NCBI GenBank assembly: GCA_011525915.1
Contig: WYBM01000081.1
Coordinates: forward strand, 1-63,436
Length of the DNA stretch: 63,436 nucleotides
Direction of reading: 5' to 3'
DNA from: Ardenticatenaceae bacterium
GTDB lineage: Bacteria > Chloroflexota > Anaerolineae > Promineifilales > Promineifilaceae
Under the pieces are notes generated by a model. It searched no databases. It was not told the DNA's origin and was given only the letters and a program-made list of their open reading frames with translations. Made by a program: the position numbers and the translations under genes. Shown here one piece after another: positions 24,501-32,589 of this stretch. Each line of letters begins with the position of its first letter. The stretch's first letter is position 1.

Positions 24501-25595
24501 TCATGGTTGAGGCATAACAGTGGGTGTGTGCGTGGGTAGGCTGATGGAAGTGGCAGTGGGGCGTGGTGTGCGCGTGGCTGCCGGGTCTGTGGTGGCTGTG
24601 GCTGTAGTGGCCGGTGTGGCTGATGCCGTGGGCATGGTCGTTGGTGGTATGGGGGTGGCCGTTAACGTAGGTGGCCCGGCCACATTCACCAGCAAATCAC
24701 GCAGACCGGTAAGAAAGGTGTCAAAATCTTCGGCAGAGGCGGCCACAGTTTCTAACCGCGTATTTAAATCATCAGCCTTGCTTTGCAGATCAGCGGCCGC
24801 AGCTTGCAGCGCTTCCAGGTTGGCCTGGGTGGTGGCGGCGGCCACGGCCGTGTCCTCCTGTGTTGCGGTTAAGGCTTCTATCTGGCTGTTTACAGCCTCC
24901 AGGTCATTTTGTAACTGCTGTTGGCTTTGTTGGAGCGTGAGCAGTTCTGTTTCCAGCTGCCGCTGCCGCTCGCCAGCCTGGGCGCTGCTGGCATATTGTA
25001 AGGTTTCGTTGAAGCCATAGAGAATGGAAAGGGTAAGGGTGGTGCCTAAAATGGCGCCGAAGACGGCGGCGATAATGCTCCCCACCATGCCGCTGCGCTG
25101 CCTGGGGACAGGCGCGGGTGTGATCACGGCCGCAGCGGGCGGGGCGGCTGCTCTGAAAGGCTGAGTTTCTTGTTTGGGCGCAGCCATTTCTGGCACGGCC
25201 GTAATACGTATGGGCGTCACTTCCGGCTCATCCTGGCCTGTTGCTGTGAGCGGTTCTTCGGGTTCGGCTAACGGCCGCTCGTCGGGCACGACCGTATCTG
25301 AGGCGGCCGTTTCCTCTGCCTGAGAGGGAATGGATGTGGTGTCCACCACGTCTGCCGTGGTGTCCACTGCGTCTGCCGGGGCTTCGGCTGGGGCCTGCAC
25401 GACGATCCGGTCGGCCATTTGGGCCACCATACGCGCAGAGATGCCGGAAACGGCCGTTAAGTCGGCCACGTCACCAAATAGCCCCTGTTCTTGCCGGTGG
25501 GCCACAATGCGCTCCGCCAACTTCATGCTAATGCCTGGTAGGGTAGCCAGGACTAACATGTCGGCGGTGTTAATGTTGACAGGCTGTTCAGTCAT
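24501..25595 (-). CDS. Helix-hairpin-helix protein with membrane anchor and coiled coil
   Basis: 364 aa. Residues 5-70 form tandem helix-hairpin-helix motifs of the ComEA type (NINTADMLVLATLPGISMKLAERIVAHR … FGDVADLTAVSGISARMVAQMADRI), which usually bind DNA without sequence specificity. A long Ala/Glu/Pro/Thr linker follows. A membrane helix lies at about residue 170-195 (GSIIAAVFGAILGTTLTLSILYG), then a coiled coil (200-290) and a Thr/Pro/Ala tail. The HhH domain is N-terminal and should be cytoplasmic if the coiled coil is outside, the opposite of ComEA, where HhH follows the anchor. The stop is 88 bp before the next coiled-coil gene. Confidence 0.75.
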   Translation of the reverse strand: MTEQPVNINTADMLVLATLPGISMKLAERIVAHRQEQGLFGDVADLTAVSGISARMVAQMADRIVVQAPAEAPADAVDTTADVVDTTSIPSQAEETAASDTVVPDERPLAEPEEPLTATGQDEPEVTPIRITAVPEMAAPKQETQPFRAAAPPAAAVITPAPVPRQRSGMVGSIIAAVFGAILGTTLTLSILYGFNETLQYASSAQAGERQRQLETELLTLQQSQQQLQNDLEAVNSQIEALTATQEDTAVAAATTQANLEALQAAAADLQSKADDLNTRLETVAASAEDFDTFLTGLRDLLVNVAGPPTLTATPIPPTTMPTASATPATTATATTDPAATRTPRPTATSISLPTHTPTVMPQP

Positions 25596-25613
25596 AATTC
25601 TTTTCCTAATGCG

Positions 25614-27860
25614 CTAGGCAAAGGCGCTCTCTTCACCGGAGTCCCGCACAAAGATGCAAGAGGCATTTACCAGTTCAAAAACTTGTTGTGTAAAGGCCAG
25701 ATTTGCATCCTGGGGCAGGCCAAAGATGCTTAAGTCAGCTTCAGGTGCGTGGGGCAGCGTCTCATAAAACGCACCTTCAAGTATAACCATATTTGTGGGC
25801 TGGGGTAGACGGGCCAGATTTACCAATCTTTGCAGATAAATGGCGGCCTCGGGCCGGGCGTCCGGGTTGGTGATGGCCATACACAAGGTGATACGGCCGT
25901 TCCAATTACGTGTCAGCTGTACGGCCGTTAAAATAGCCATATCCAGGTTAACTTCATGCATATTAAATTCCCATGCCGGTTCCTGAGCCGAAACCCAGAC
26001 GTTGATGTACTTTTCCCGGCCCATGTTCATGACCGGGTGGCGCGCCAGTAAGACGATGGCCATATCATACGCGGCCGTGTCGTTCACCAATGTTTGCAGT
26101 TCCGCCATGTCGCCGTTGCCAGCATTTATAAACAACAAATTAGGCCGAAAGAAAGTGCGTCGCAGTACCTGCGTGGCCGCCCGTACGCCGCGCACAAAGC
26201 TGTCATCTTCCAAAAACGTGGCTTCAGCGGTAATGCCCTCGTCCTCAAAAGCCTTGGCCAGGGTCTCCAGCCGGTCTAGTTGTGCCTTTGTACCCGGCCC
26301 GTAAATTCCCAGCGCGTGAACGGTCCCTTGTGGTTTGGTCAGGGCGCGTAAAAAGCGAAAACTGCCGTTTAACTCGGCTGTGCTGCGCACCGGCGCCAGG
26401 GCTACCGGCTTCCAGGCTCGCTCTGGAGCCGAGGGCATCTGCTTGGCCAATTTGGTGGCCCATTCCGCCAGTGAAATAAAAAGGCCGCTGCGTACATCAT
26501 TCTGGGTTACGTGCAATTTACGCCGGGTCAACAGAATAAAGAGTGCCAATACCAACACCATGGCTACCAGGCTGAACGCCGGGTTCACCAAGAACATGAC
26601 AAACAGGCAGCCCACCAGGCCAATAAAGGGTACCAGGCGCGGCACTCTGAACGTGGGGCGGAAACTTACCATGCCCAATGTCTGTTCCACCAGCACCACC
26701 AGGTTTAAGGACCCATAGGTGATAAGAAAAAACATGGTGATCACTTCGGCAATGGCGTCCAGCGCGCCGCCCTCGCCCTCCCCACCTATGGAAAGCGCTA
26801 CCAGCAAGGCAACAAAGCCAATGCCCCCGGTCAGAATGGTAGCCAGGCGCGGCTCCCCTTGTGGCGTTTCCTGCGCAAATGCCCGGCTGAAGGGCACCAG
26901 ATTGTAAGAAGCCTGGGCTTGCATCACCCGGGGTGCGGCCACCAGAGAGCCCAGCGCTGAAGAAAAAGTAGCCCCCAACATGCCGGCCAATATCGCCCAG
27001 CCCCAGAACGCTTTGTCTACCATGATCGTCTGATTACCGGATAATTCTTCTGGTGTGGCAATGCGCGCCGCCCAATAGGCCAGCAGCAGGTAAATGGCCA
27101 TGGTCAGGAAGACGGCAATCATGGTGCCTTTGGGGATGCTCTGGCGGGGGCGGCGCAGGGTGCCGCTCATGCTAATGCCCACCATAATGCCGGTGACAGC
27201 GGGGAAAAAGATGGCAAAGGTTTGCCAAAAGTCCCACAAGCGAAACGACCCCCATAGCTGCGGCGCTTGTGTAAGGCCAGGGTTATCACCCATGGGAAAA
27301 GCGCCCAGGGCTATAGAAACCAAAGACAGGGCCACAATGGCCAGGATGATAAACTGGATGCGGGCGGCAAACTGTGCACTGCGGTAGGCAATGAGAAAGA
27401 CGACCACAAAGCTGATAACACATACAAGAGGATAGGAGTGGCCGGAAAAGATGCGCCGCCAGGCTTCGCCAAAGGCCAGCACGTACAGGGCCACGGAAAT
27501 GCTCTGGGCCATAAAAAGAGGCAGGCCTATGCTGCCGCCCACTTCCAGGCCCAGAGATTGGGAGATGATGGCAAACGCACCACCGGCGCCAACACGCGTG
27601 TTGGTAACAATGGAGGAAACGGCTAAGCCAGTGCTGACGGTGATGACATGGGCCAGTAAAATGATAATGATAGCCCCACCCAGGCCAGCATTACCTACGA
27701 CCTGGCCCAGACGCAGATACATGATCGCGCCTAGGATGGTGAGGACGGTGGGGGTAAACACCCCGGCAAAGGTGCCAAATTTGTTGTCGGTTGGCTGGTT
27801 ACTGGAAGGTTGGAAACGGCCGAAGCCACTTTGGACGGCGGCCTGAATTCTGTGGATCAT
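25614..27860 (-). CDS. Cation-chloride cotransporter-like permease (SLC12/APC superfamily)
   Basis: 748 aa. About twelve membrane helices lie at residues 28-460, beginning with the conserved KFGTFAGVFTPTVLTILGAIMYLRLGQVVGNAG that marks the SLC12-like branch of the APC superfamily. A cytoplasmic C-terminal domain of about 280 residues follows, with a Rossmann-like alternating pattern (GTVHALGIYGPGTKAQLDRLETLAKAF … YDMAIVLLARHPVMN). By analogy with SLC12 proteins it should couple chloride to sodium or potassium movement, but the bacterial substrates are not settled. It is 18 bp upstream of the HhH protein gene and probably heads that transcription unit. Confidence 0.85.
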   Translation of the reverse strand: MIHRIQAAVQSGFGRFQPSSNQPTDNKFGTFAGVFTPTVLTILGAIMYLRLGQVVGNAGLGGAIIIILLAHVITVSTGLAVSSIVTNTRVGAGGAFAIISQSLGLEVGGSIGLPLFMAQSISVALYVLAFGEAWRRIFSGHSYPLVCVISFVVVFLIAYRSAQFAARIQFIILAIVALSLVSIALGAFPMGDNPGLTQAPQLWGSFRLWDFWQTFAIFFPAVTGIMVGISMSGTLRRPRQSIPKGTMIAVFLTMAIYLLLAYWAARIATPEELSGNQTIMVDKAFWGWAILAGMLGATFSSALGSLVAAPRVMQAQASYNLVPFSRAFAQETPQGEPRLATILTGGIGFVALLVALSIGGEGEGGALDAIAEVITMFFLITYGSLNLVVLVEQTLGMVSFRPTFRVPRLVPFIGLVGCLFVMFLVNPAFSLVAMVLVLALFILLTRRKLHVTQNDVRSGLFISLAEWATKLAKQMPSAPERAWKPVALAPVRSTAELNGSFRFLRALTKPQGTVHALGIYGPGTKAQLDRLETLAKAFEDEGITAEATFLEDDSFVRGVRAATQVLRRTFFRPNLLFINAGNGDMAELQTLVNDTAAYDMAIVLLARHPVMNMGREKYINVWVSAQEPAWEFNMHEVNLDMAILTAVQLTRNWNGRITLCMAITNPDARPEAAIYLQRLVNLARLPQPTNMVILEGAFYETLPHAPEADLSIFGLPQDANLAFTQQVFELVNASCIFVRDSGEESAFA

Positions 27861-27978
27861 GTTTTCACATTCTGCCCAAGGGCTACGCCCAGCAAGGATT
27901 GGTTAAAAAGCAGCTGCTGCCAGGCAGCAGAAGGAGGGGCTGCGCCTATGTTCATAGCCGGAATTATACCAGAACCAG

Positions 27979-28605
27979 TTATTCTCCCAGCGGCGACACT
28001 TTAAAGTTATCAAACTGGATGAGGACGTCGCCCTGGCCCAGACTGCCAGCAATCAGGCCGATATCGCCCCGTTCAAACGTATTGTCTGTGACCCGTCCTA
28101 CTTCCTGGTCGTTGACATAAAAGATCAGGTTACCGGCTTCGGCACGTACTTTTAAATCATTGCGCACGCCCGTACCCTGCTTGATGGCTGATGACTCGAA
28201 CCACCAACTACCGACAATGGGCACAGCCTCAGTATCACCGCCGCTGCGGTAACGGCCGATCCATACATATCCGTCGCCGCTGATTTGAAAGGCGTAAAAA
28301 TCTTCCGTCTCGTTATTGACACGAAACAACATACCAAAGAGGTTGTTGTCTGGGCCGCTTAACTGGGTGGCTGCCACTTCGTACCAGCCGTCAGCAAAGT
28401 CCAGCCCGGCTGTGGTCCAGGTGGTGAGATCATCGGCCTTAATTTCAAACTCATAAACGCCATTGATCACTTCGCCACGGACTTCGGCGTCATTGTCGGT
28501 GCTCCAGTTGCCTGGGGCATCAAATGTTTCATGATAGGGTTCCTGGTTGCCACAGGCAGCCAGAATAAAGAGTAAAATTGTTAAAATCCACCAGTGATGT
28601 CGCAT
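27979..28605 (-). CDS. Lipoprotein with a concanavalin-like (DUF1080-type) beta-sandwich domain
   Basis: 208 aa. The signal sequence ends in the lipobox LAACG, with lipidated Cys at residue 18. The mature part has the beta-rich pattern of LamG/DUF1080-like domains (ETFDAPGNWSTDNDAEVRGEVINGVYEFEI … FGMLFRVNNETEDFYAFQISGDGYVWIGRY … NDLKVRAEAGNLIFYVNDQEVGRV … GDIGLIAG). Such domains commonly bind glycans, but no binding residues can be named. It starts at 28605 and lies 118 bp upstream of the permease gene. Confidence 0.78.
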   Translation of the reverse strand: MRHHWWILTILLFILAACGNQEPYHETFDAPGNWSTDNDAEVRGEVINGVYEFEIKADDLTTWTTAGLDFADGWYEVAATQLSGPDNNLFGMLFRVNNETEDFYAFQISGDGYVWIGRYRSGGDTEAVPIVGSWWFESSAIKQGTGVRNDLKVRAEAGNLIFYVNDQEVGRVTDNTFERGDIGLIAGSLGQGDVLIQFDNFKVSPLGE

Positions 28606-28652
28606 GATCCCTTTCCCTCAGAGCTCGTTTGCAATTAACTTGGTGTGTTGAA

Positions 28653-28712
28653 GTGATCACTGTTCAGTTGGGTGTTCTTCCGGACTGATTACTGGACACT
28701 GATGACTGATTA
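28653..28712. repeat. ACTGATTACTGGACACTGA-type degenerate repeat
   Basis: CACTGTTCAGTTGG … ACTGATTACTGGACACTGAT … GACTGATTACTTGG are overlapping variants of the same 10-12 nt word seen within the histidine kinase gene (7871-7905) and at 30957-31013. The region is intergenic here. Confidence 0.55.
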
Positions 28713-28760
28713 CTTGGCAAAAGTCCAAAGTTATTTTTGCGTGAGCCGTAAGATGTTAGA

Positions 28761-28792
28761 GGCAATGGTTGCCTGTGGCAATGGTTGCCTGT
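28761..28792. repeat. 16-bp tandem duplication
   Basis: GGCAATGGTTGCCTGT is present twice in direct succession (28761-28776 and 28777-28792) in the intergenic region. Each copy contains GGCAA/TTGCC, a small inverted repeat. Confidence 0.8.
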
Positions 28793-28803
28793 ATCTAGCA
28801 TAT

Positions 28804-28842
28804 GAAAAAAAAGAACTGCGGCAAGGAGTTTACCGCAGTTCT
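28804..28842 (-). terminator. Intrinsic terminator of the Fe-S membrane protein gene
   Basis: AGAACTGCGG (28812-28821) and CCGCAGTTCT (28833-28842) form a 10-bp stem with an 11-nt loop. On the minus strand the stem is followed by a run of T residues (complement of A at 28805-28812). It lies 30 bp after the stop codon at 28872. Confidence 0.85.
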
Positions 28843-28871
28843 ATGGTGTTCTTAAACAATCTGATGCCGGG

Positions 28872-30929
28872 TCAAGCAACACGTGTGGCCAGGGCGTCTA
28901 CAACCACCTCAGCCACGTCCTTGACCTGCATGGGTTCGCCTTTCTCGCGGTTGGCATCACGCATCATGGTAGCGCAGAAGGGGCAGCCAACGGCCAGGGT
29001 GGCCGCCCCGGTGGCCTGGGCTTCGGCAAACCGGGTGGCATTAACGGCCGTGGCCCCATGCTCCTCTTCCTTCCAATACTGCGCCCCTCCCGCGCCGCAG
29101 CAGAAGGAGTCCTTGCCGTGGCGCTCCATTTCCATAAGGGTGGCCCCGGCTTGGGCCAGGGCGTCACGTGGTTCGGTGAGTACACCATTGTGGCGTCCCA
29201 GGTAACAGGGATCATGGTAGGTCACTTTTTCCAGGGTACGGCCGTTGAGCCGTAGTTTGCCCTGGCCCACCAGATTGGCAATTAACTGTGTATGGTGATA
29301 GACATTAAAATGTCCACCCAACTCGCCGTACTCTTTGCCAATGGTGGTAAAACAGTGAGGGCAGCTGGTGACAATCCGTTTCTTGTCTGCTCCCGCTGCG
29401 TTCAGGGTTTCAATGTTGCCCAACGCCATCTCATAAAACAGGTATTCATTCCCGGCGCGGCGGGCCGAATCACCGGTGCAGCTTTCGGCGTCACCCAACA
29501 CGGCAAAACTTACCCCCGCTTCATGTAAAATAGTAGCTATCGCCCGTGTCACGGCCTGGGCATCTGGGTTAAAAGCCCCGGCACACCCCACCCACAACAA
29601 GTACTCATACGCCGGGTTTTCTTCAACGGTAGGTACGGCGAACGGCAGCGGCGCCGCCCAGGCCATCCGGTCATCGGTGGACTGCCAGGGGTTGCCCATG
29701 CGTTCCATGCCCACAAAAGCCCCTTTTAATTCGTTGGGGAAGGTACTGGTCATGAGCACCTGGTCGCGGCGCATATCCATAATGTCCAGCATGGGCGTGT
29801 TACCCACGGGGCAGACCTCAATGCAATGGCCGCAGGCGGTGCAGGCCCACAGGGCGCTCTCGCTGATGAGGGTGCCCAATAGGGGAATGGGTTCGGCCGT
29901 GCCTTCAGCCAGCCCCACCATATCATTTTTATACAGATAACGTTTGTTGATCTCAATGGCCGCTGGCGATAGCTCCTTGCCGGTGCTGTAGGCCGGGCAT
30001 ACCTCCTGGCAGCGGTTGCACATGATGCAGGCAAAGCCATCTAAAATCTGCTTCTGGCTGAGGTCAAACAACGTGCCGGCCCCAAACTGCTCGATGGATT
30101 CATCCTCAAAGTTAAGGGTATGCATCTGCCCCAGATAGTTACGTTCCGGCTGCAGCATGAAGTTGACCGGCCCCATGAACAGGTGGGCGTGTTTGGTGTA
30201 GGGGAAGTAAGGCAGGAAAACGACGATCAGCCCAACGGCGATCCACCAGCTGACATGCCACAGGTTAGTTAGAGCCTGGACTGCTTGGGGGGTATCGAGC
30301 TCATTTGTCCACCCAGACAAGACCGTCTGGGCGATGAGCGTGGCCGTGGGCTGCCAGAGGTCGCTGCCGCCTTCCAGGGCCACCAACGAGGCTGAAGCCA
30401 GTTGGCGGAAGCCAATGTGCAGGAAGATAAACATGATGACAATGAAAGAATCACGCATCACAGCCCCGGCGCGCACCTCCGGGTGCAGCAGCACATTGTC
30501 ACGGGCTTTTAAGGCCGGGTCTGCAAAGGCAAAACGGCGCAGCAAAAAATAAACCACACCAATGAGAACCAGCGTGCCAAACAGGTCGGCGGCCAGCCGA
30601 TACAGGTTGCCGATGATGTTGTGTGGTAAAAATTCAAAGCCGGTGATCATCCCCTCGGCTACTTCAATGCCGTTGACCAGGAGGTAAAAGATAAAGCCCC
30701 AGGCGACCATATAATGAAAGATGGAAGTACGGCGGCGGTGACGGATGATCTTGCCCTGGGAAAAGAGAGCGATGATACCTTCGCGGATACGGCGAACTAC
30801 CTGGTCCATACTCAATTGGCCCTGTCCGCGCAGGATGATGCGGGCCATCAGGCCAAACGTGTTCACTGTGGCCACCACACATACCAGAACCAAAAATGTA
30901 AATGCTACCTTTTCAAATGGCGACAACAT
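28872..30929 (-). CDS. Membrane Fe-S oxidoreductase, ETF:quinone / heterodisulfide-reductase-like
   Basis: 685 aa. An N-terminal NarI-like cytochrome-b type membrane domain has five to six helices (residues 1-250) with several His residues (FHYMVAWG, FIFLHIGFRQ, LWHVSWWIA). Two [4Fe-4S] ferredoxin motifs follow (CIMCNRCQEVCP and CTACGHCIEVCP). Two HdrD-type CCG domains complete it (WVGCAGAF … SCPHCFTTIGKEY, and YHDPCYLGRHNG … SFCCGAGGAQYW … CPFCATMM). Related proteins carry electrons between electron-transfer flavoprotein and menaquinone in acyl-CoA oxidation. No etfAB or acyl-CoA dehydrogenase gene is in the window, so the partner is inferred. Ends at a clear intrinsic terminator. Confidence 0.9.
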   Translation of the reverse strand: MLSPFEKVAFTFLVLVCVVATVNTFGLMARIILRGQGQLSMDQVVRRIREGIIALFSQGKIIRHRRRTSIFHYMVAWGFIFYLLVNGIEVAEGMITGFEFLPHNIIGNLYRLAADLFGTLVLIGVVYFLLRRFAFADPALKARDNVLLHPEVRAGAVMRDSFIVIMFIFLHIGFRQLASASLVALEGGSDLWQPTATLIAQTVLSGWTNELDTPQAVQALTNLWHVSWWIAVGLIVVFLPYFPYTKHAHLFMGPVNFMLQPERNYLGQMHTLNFEDESIEQFGAGTLFDLSQKQILDGFACIMCNRCQEVCPAYSTGKELSPAAIEINKRYLYKNDMVGLAEGTAEPIPLLGTLISESALWACTACGHCIEVCPVGNTPMLDIMDMRRDQVLMTSTFPNELKGAFVGMERMGNPWQSTDDRMAWAAPLPFAVPTVEENPAYEYLLWVGCAGAFNPDAQAVTRAIATILHEAGVSFAVLGDAESCTGDSARRAGNEYLFYEMALGNIETLNAAGADKKRIVTSCPHCFTTIGKEYGELGGHFNVYHHTQLIANLVGQGKLRLNGRTLEKVTYHDPCYLGRHNGVLTEPRDALAQAGATLMEMERHGKDSFCCGAGGAQYWKEEEHGATAVNATRFAEAQATGAATLAVGCPFCATMMRDANREKGEPMQVKDVAEVVVDALATRVA

Positions 30930-30956
30930 GTCATTCTTCCCTCCGTGTGTCAGTAA

Positions 30957-31013
30957 TCAGCGGATCAGTGTTCAGTAGGTCAGTGTTCAGTAGGTCAGTG
31001 TTCAGTAGGTCAG
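30957..31013. repeat. 15-bp tandem repeat (TCAGTGTTCAGTAGG, three copies)
   Basis: Exact units lie at 30965-30979, 30980-30994 and 30995-31009, preceded by TCAGCGGA and followed by TCAGTACGG. The array is in the 274-bp divergent region upstream of both the Fe-S protein gene and the glycosidase gene, and belongs to the same word family as 7682-7722, 7871-7905 and 28653-28712. Nothing else is recognised in 30930-31203. Confidence 0.85.
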
Positions 31014-31203
31014 TACGGAATACTATCATAGGGATCATGACCTGCAAAACAGTGCCCATTAGGCCATCAGGTGCGGAATTGTATCTTAAGTTCTGACGCG
31101 GTGCATCATTTGCCGCAACGGATAAGGGATAAACGGCCGTTGTCATTTGAGAAATGAAGCCCCTTGCCTGGCACTGTGGGGAAATCGGCTATAATCCGCC
31201 GCC

Positions 31204-32589
31204 ATGCATCGTAGAAAGAAGATCATTTGGCGGCTGCTGGTGGCGCTGGCGGCCGTGGGACTGCTGGTATCTTTGTTTCCGGCAGCCACCTCCTTGTATG
31301 ATTTGACGGGAGAGGAGAACTGGGCGGCACAGTGGCGAGGGGTGGTGCACTGGTTAAACACGGCCGTACGCCCCCAACCACACCTGGCCCCTGATGTCCA
31401 CAGCCCGCTGGCGGCTGTTTCCCCCTTTGGGGTGAACACTTTTTTGCAGAGTGAAGTAGAAGTTGTCAAGCGCAAACGCAGCCTGGAGATGGCCCGGCAG
31501 GCAGGGTTTGTTTTTATCCGCCAGGAGTTTCCCTGGGAAGACATTGAGTTTCACGGCAAGGGGGATTTTATTGACCGGCGCAATGACCCGAACGGTGTGG
31601 ATGCCTGGGCCAAGTATGACAACATCGTTGCGTTGGCTGAGGCGCAGGGAATAACCATCATCGCCCGCCTGAGCAACCCGCCTGCCTGGACGCGGGCGCT
31701 GCCCGAAGAACAGACGGGAACGCTGGCGCCGCCGGACAATTACCAGGACTTTGTGGACTTTGCCACGGCCGTGGCCGGCCGTTACCAGGGCCGTATTCGT
31801 TATTACCAGATATGGAACGAACCCAACGGTAACGGCGAATGGGGCCATCACCAGCCGGTGAACCCTGAGCAGTATGCCAGCTTTTTGTGCCTGGCGTATG
31901 ATGCTATTAAAGCTGTAGATCCCCAGGCAGTGGTGTTGGCCGGAGCCCTGACCCCCACGGTGGAACTCAGCCCGGCCAACGTGAATGATCTGGTCTTTTT
32001 ACAGCGTATGTACAATGCCGGGGCCGGCCGCTGCTTTGACGTCATGTCTGCCCAAGGGTATGGTTTGTGGTCGGGAGCACAAGACCAGCGGCTGCGCCCC
32101 ACGGTTATCAACTTCCCGCACCACCTCTTTATTCGCGATGTCATGGTGCGTCATGGAGACGCCGAAAAGCCTATCTGGATCAGCGAGATGGGTTGGAATG
32201 TGGCTCCGGCCGATATTTACCCGCATTTTGGCCGGGTGACAGAGGCGCAGCAGGCGCAGTATGCCATAGAAGCTTACCAGCGCACACAAGCCGAATGGCC
32301 CTGGGTGGGCGTGAATGCCTACTGGTTTCTGAAACGGGCTGATGATAGGGAAGTTGGTGAGGCGTTTTATTACTTTCGCCTGCTTGAACCGGATTTTACG
32401 CCGCTGCCGGTCTATGAATCATTGGCTGCCCAGGCAGAACATGGTGACGTGGTGATACCAATGCCCGGTTGGGTGTATGAGTGGCAGCGGGTACGGCCGT
32501 TGCTTTTTACCATCAGTGCCGCCTTTTTGTTTTTTGCGCTGCTGCGGGGGCTTGTATCTCAAGCGTGGGGGTCGGCCGTTGAAGCGTAA
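31204..32589 (+). CDS. Membrane-anchored glycoside hydrolase, clan GH-A fold
   Basis: 461 aa. One N-terminal membrane helix (about residues 9-28) and one near the C-terminus (about 430-452) bracket a (beta/alpha)8 domain. The acid/base Glu is in YYQIWNEPNGNGEWG and the nucleophile Glu in KPIWISEMGWN, both at the ends of the expected strands for GH39/GH5-like enzymes; RQEFPWEDIE fits the substrate-groove region. It is likely a surface-exposed glycosidase acting on cell-envelope or extracellular glycan, substrate unknown. The stop overlaps the start of the next gene by 11 bp, so the two are translationally coupled. Confidence 0.82.
   Translation: MHRRKKIIWRLLVALAAVGLLVSLFPAATSLYDLTGEENWAAQWRGVVHWLNTAVRPQPHLAPDVHSPLAAVSPFGVNTFLQSEVEVVKRKRSLEMARQAGFVFIRQEFPWEDIEFHGKGDFIDRRNDPNGVDAWAKYDNIVALAEAQGITIIARLSNPPAWTRALPEEQTGTLAPPDNYQDFVDFATAVAGRYQGRIRYYQIWNEPNGNGEWGHHQPVNPEQYASFLCLAYDAIKAVDPQAVVLAGALTPTVELSPANVNDLVFLQRMYNAGAGRCFDVMSAQGYGLWSGAQDQRLRPTVINFPHHLFIRDVMVRHGDAEKPIWISEMGWNVAPADIYPHFGRVTEAQQAQYAIEAYQRTQAEWPWVGVNAYWFLKRADDREVGEAFYYFRLLEPDFTPLPVYESLAAQAEHGDVVIPMPGWVYEWQRVRPLLFTISAAFLFFALLRGLVSQAWGSAVEA

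Noticed and set aside
32477..32578. Upstream start for the GT39-like protein
   Set aside because: The extra 34 residues are Cys/Gly/Pro-rich and read through the end of the glycosidase gene in another frame; the TTG at 32579 gives a normal N-terminus.
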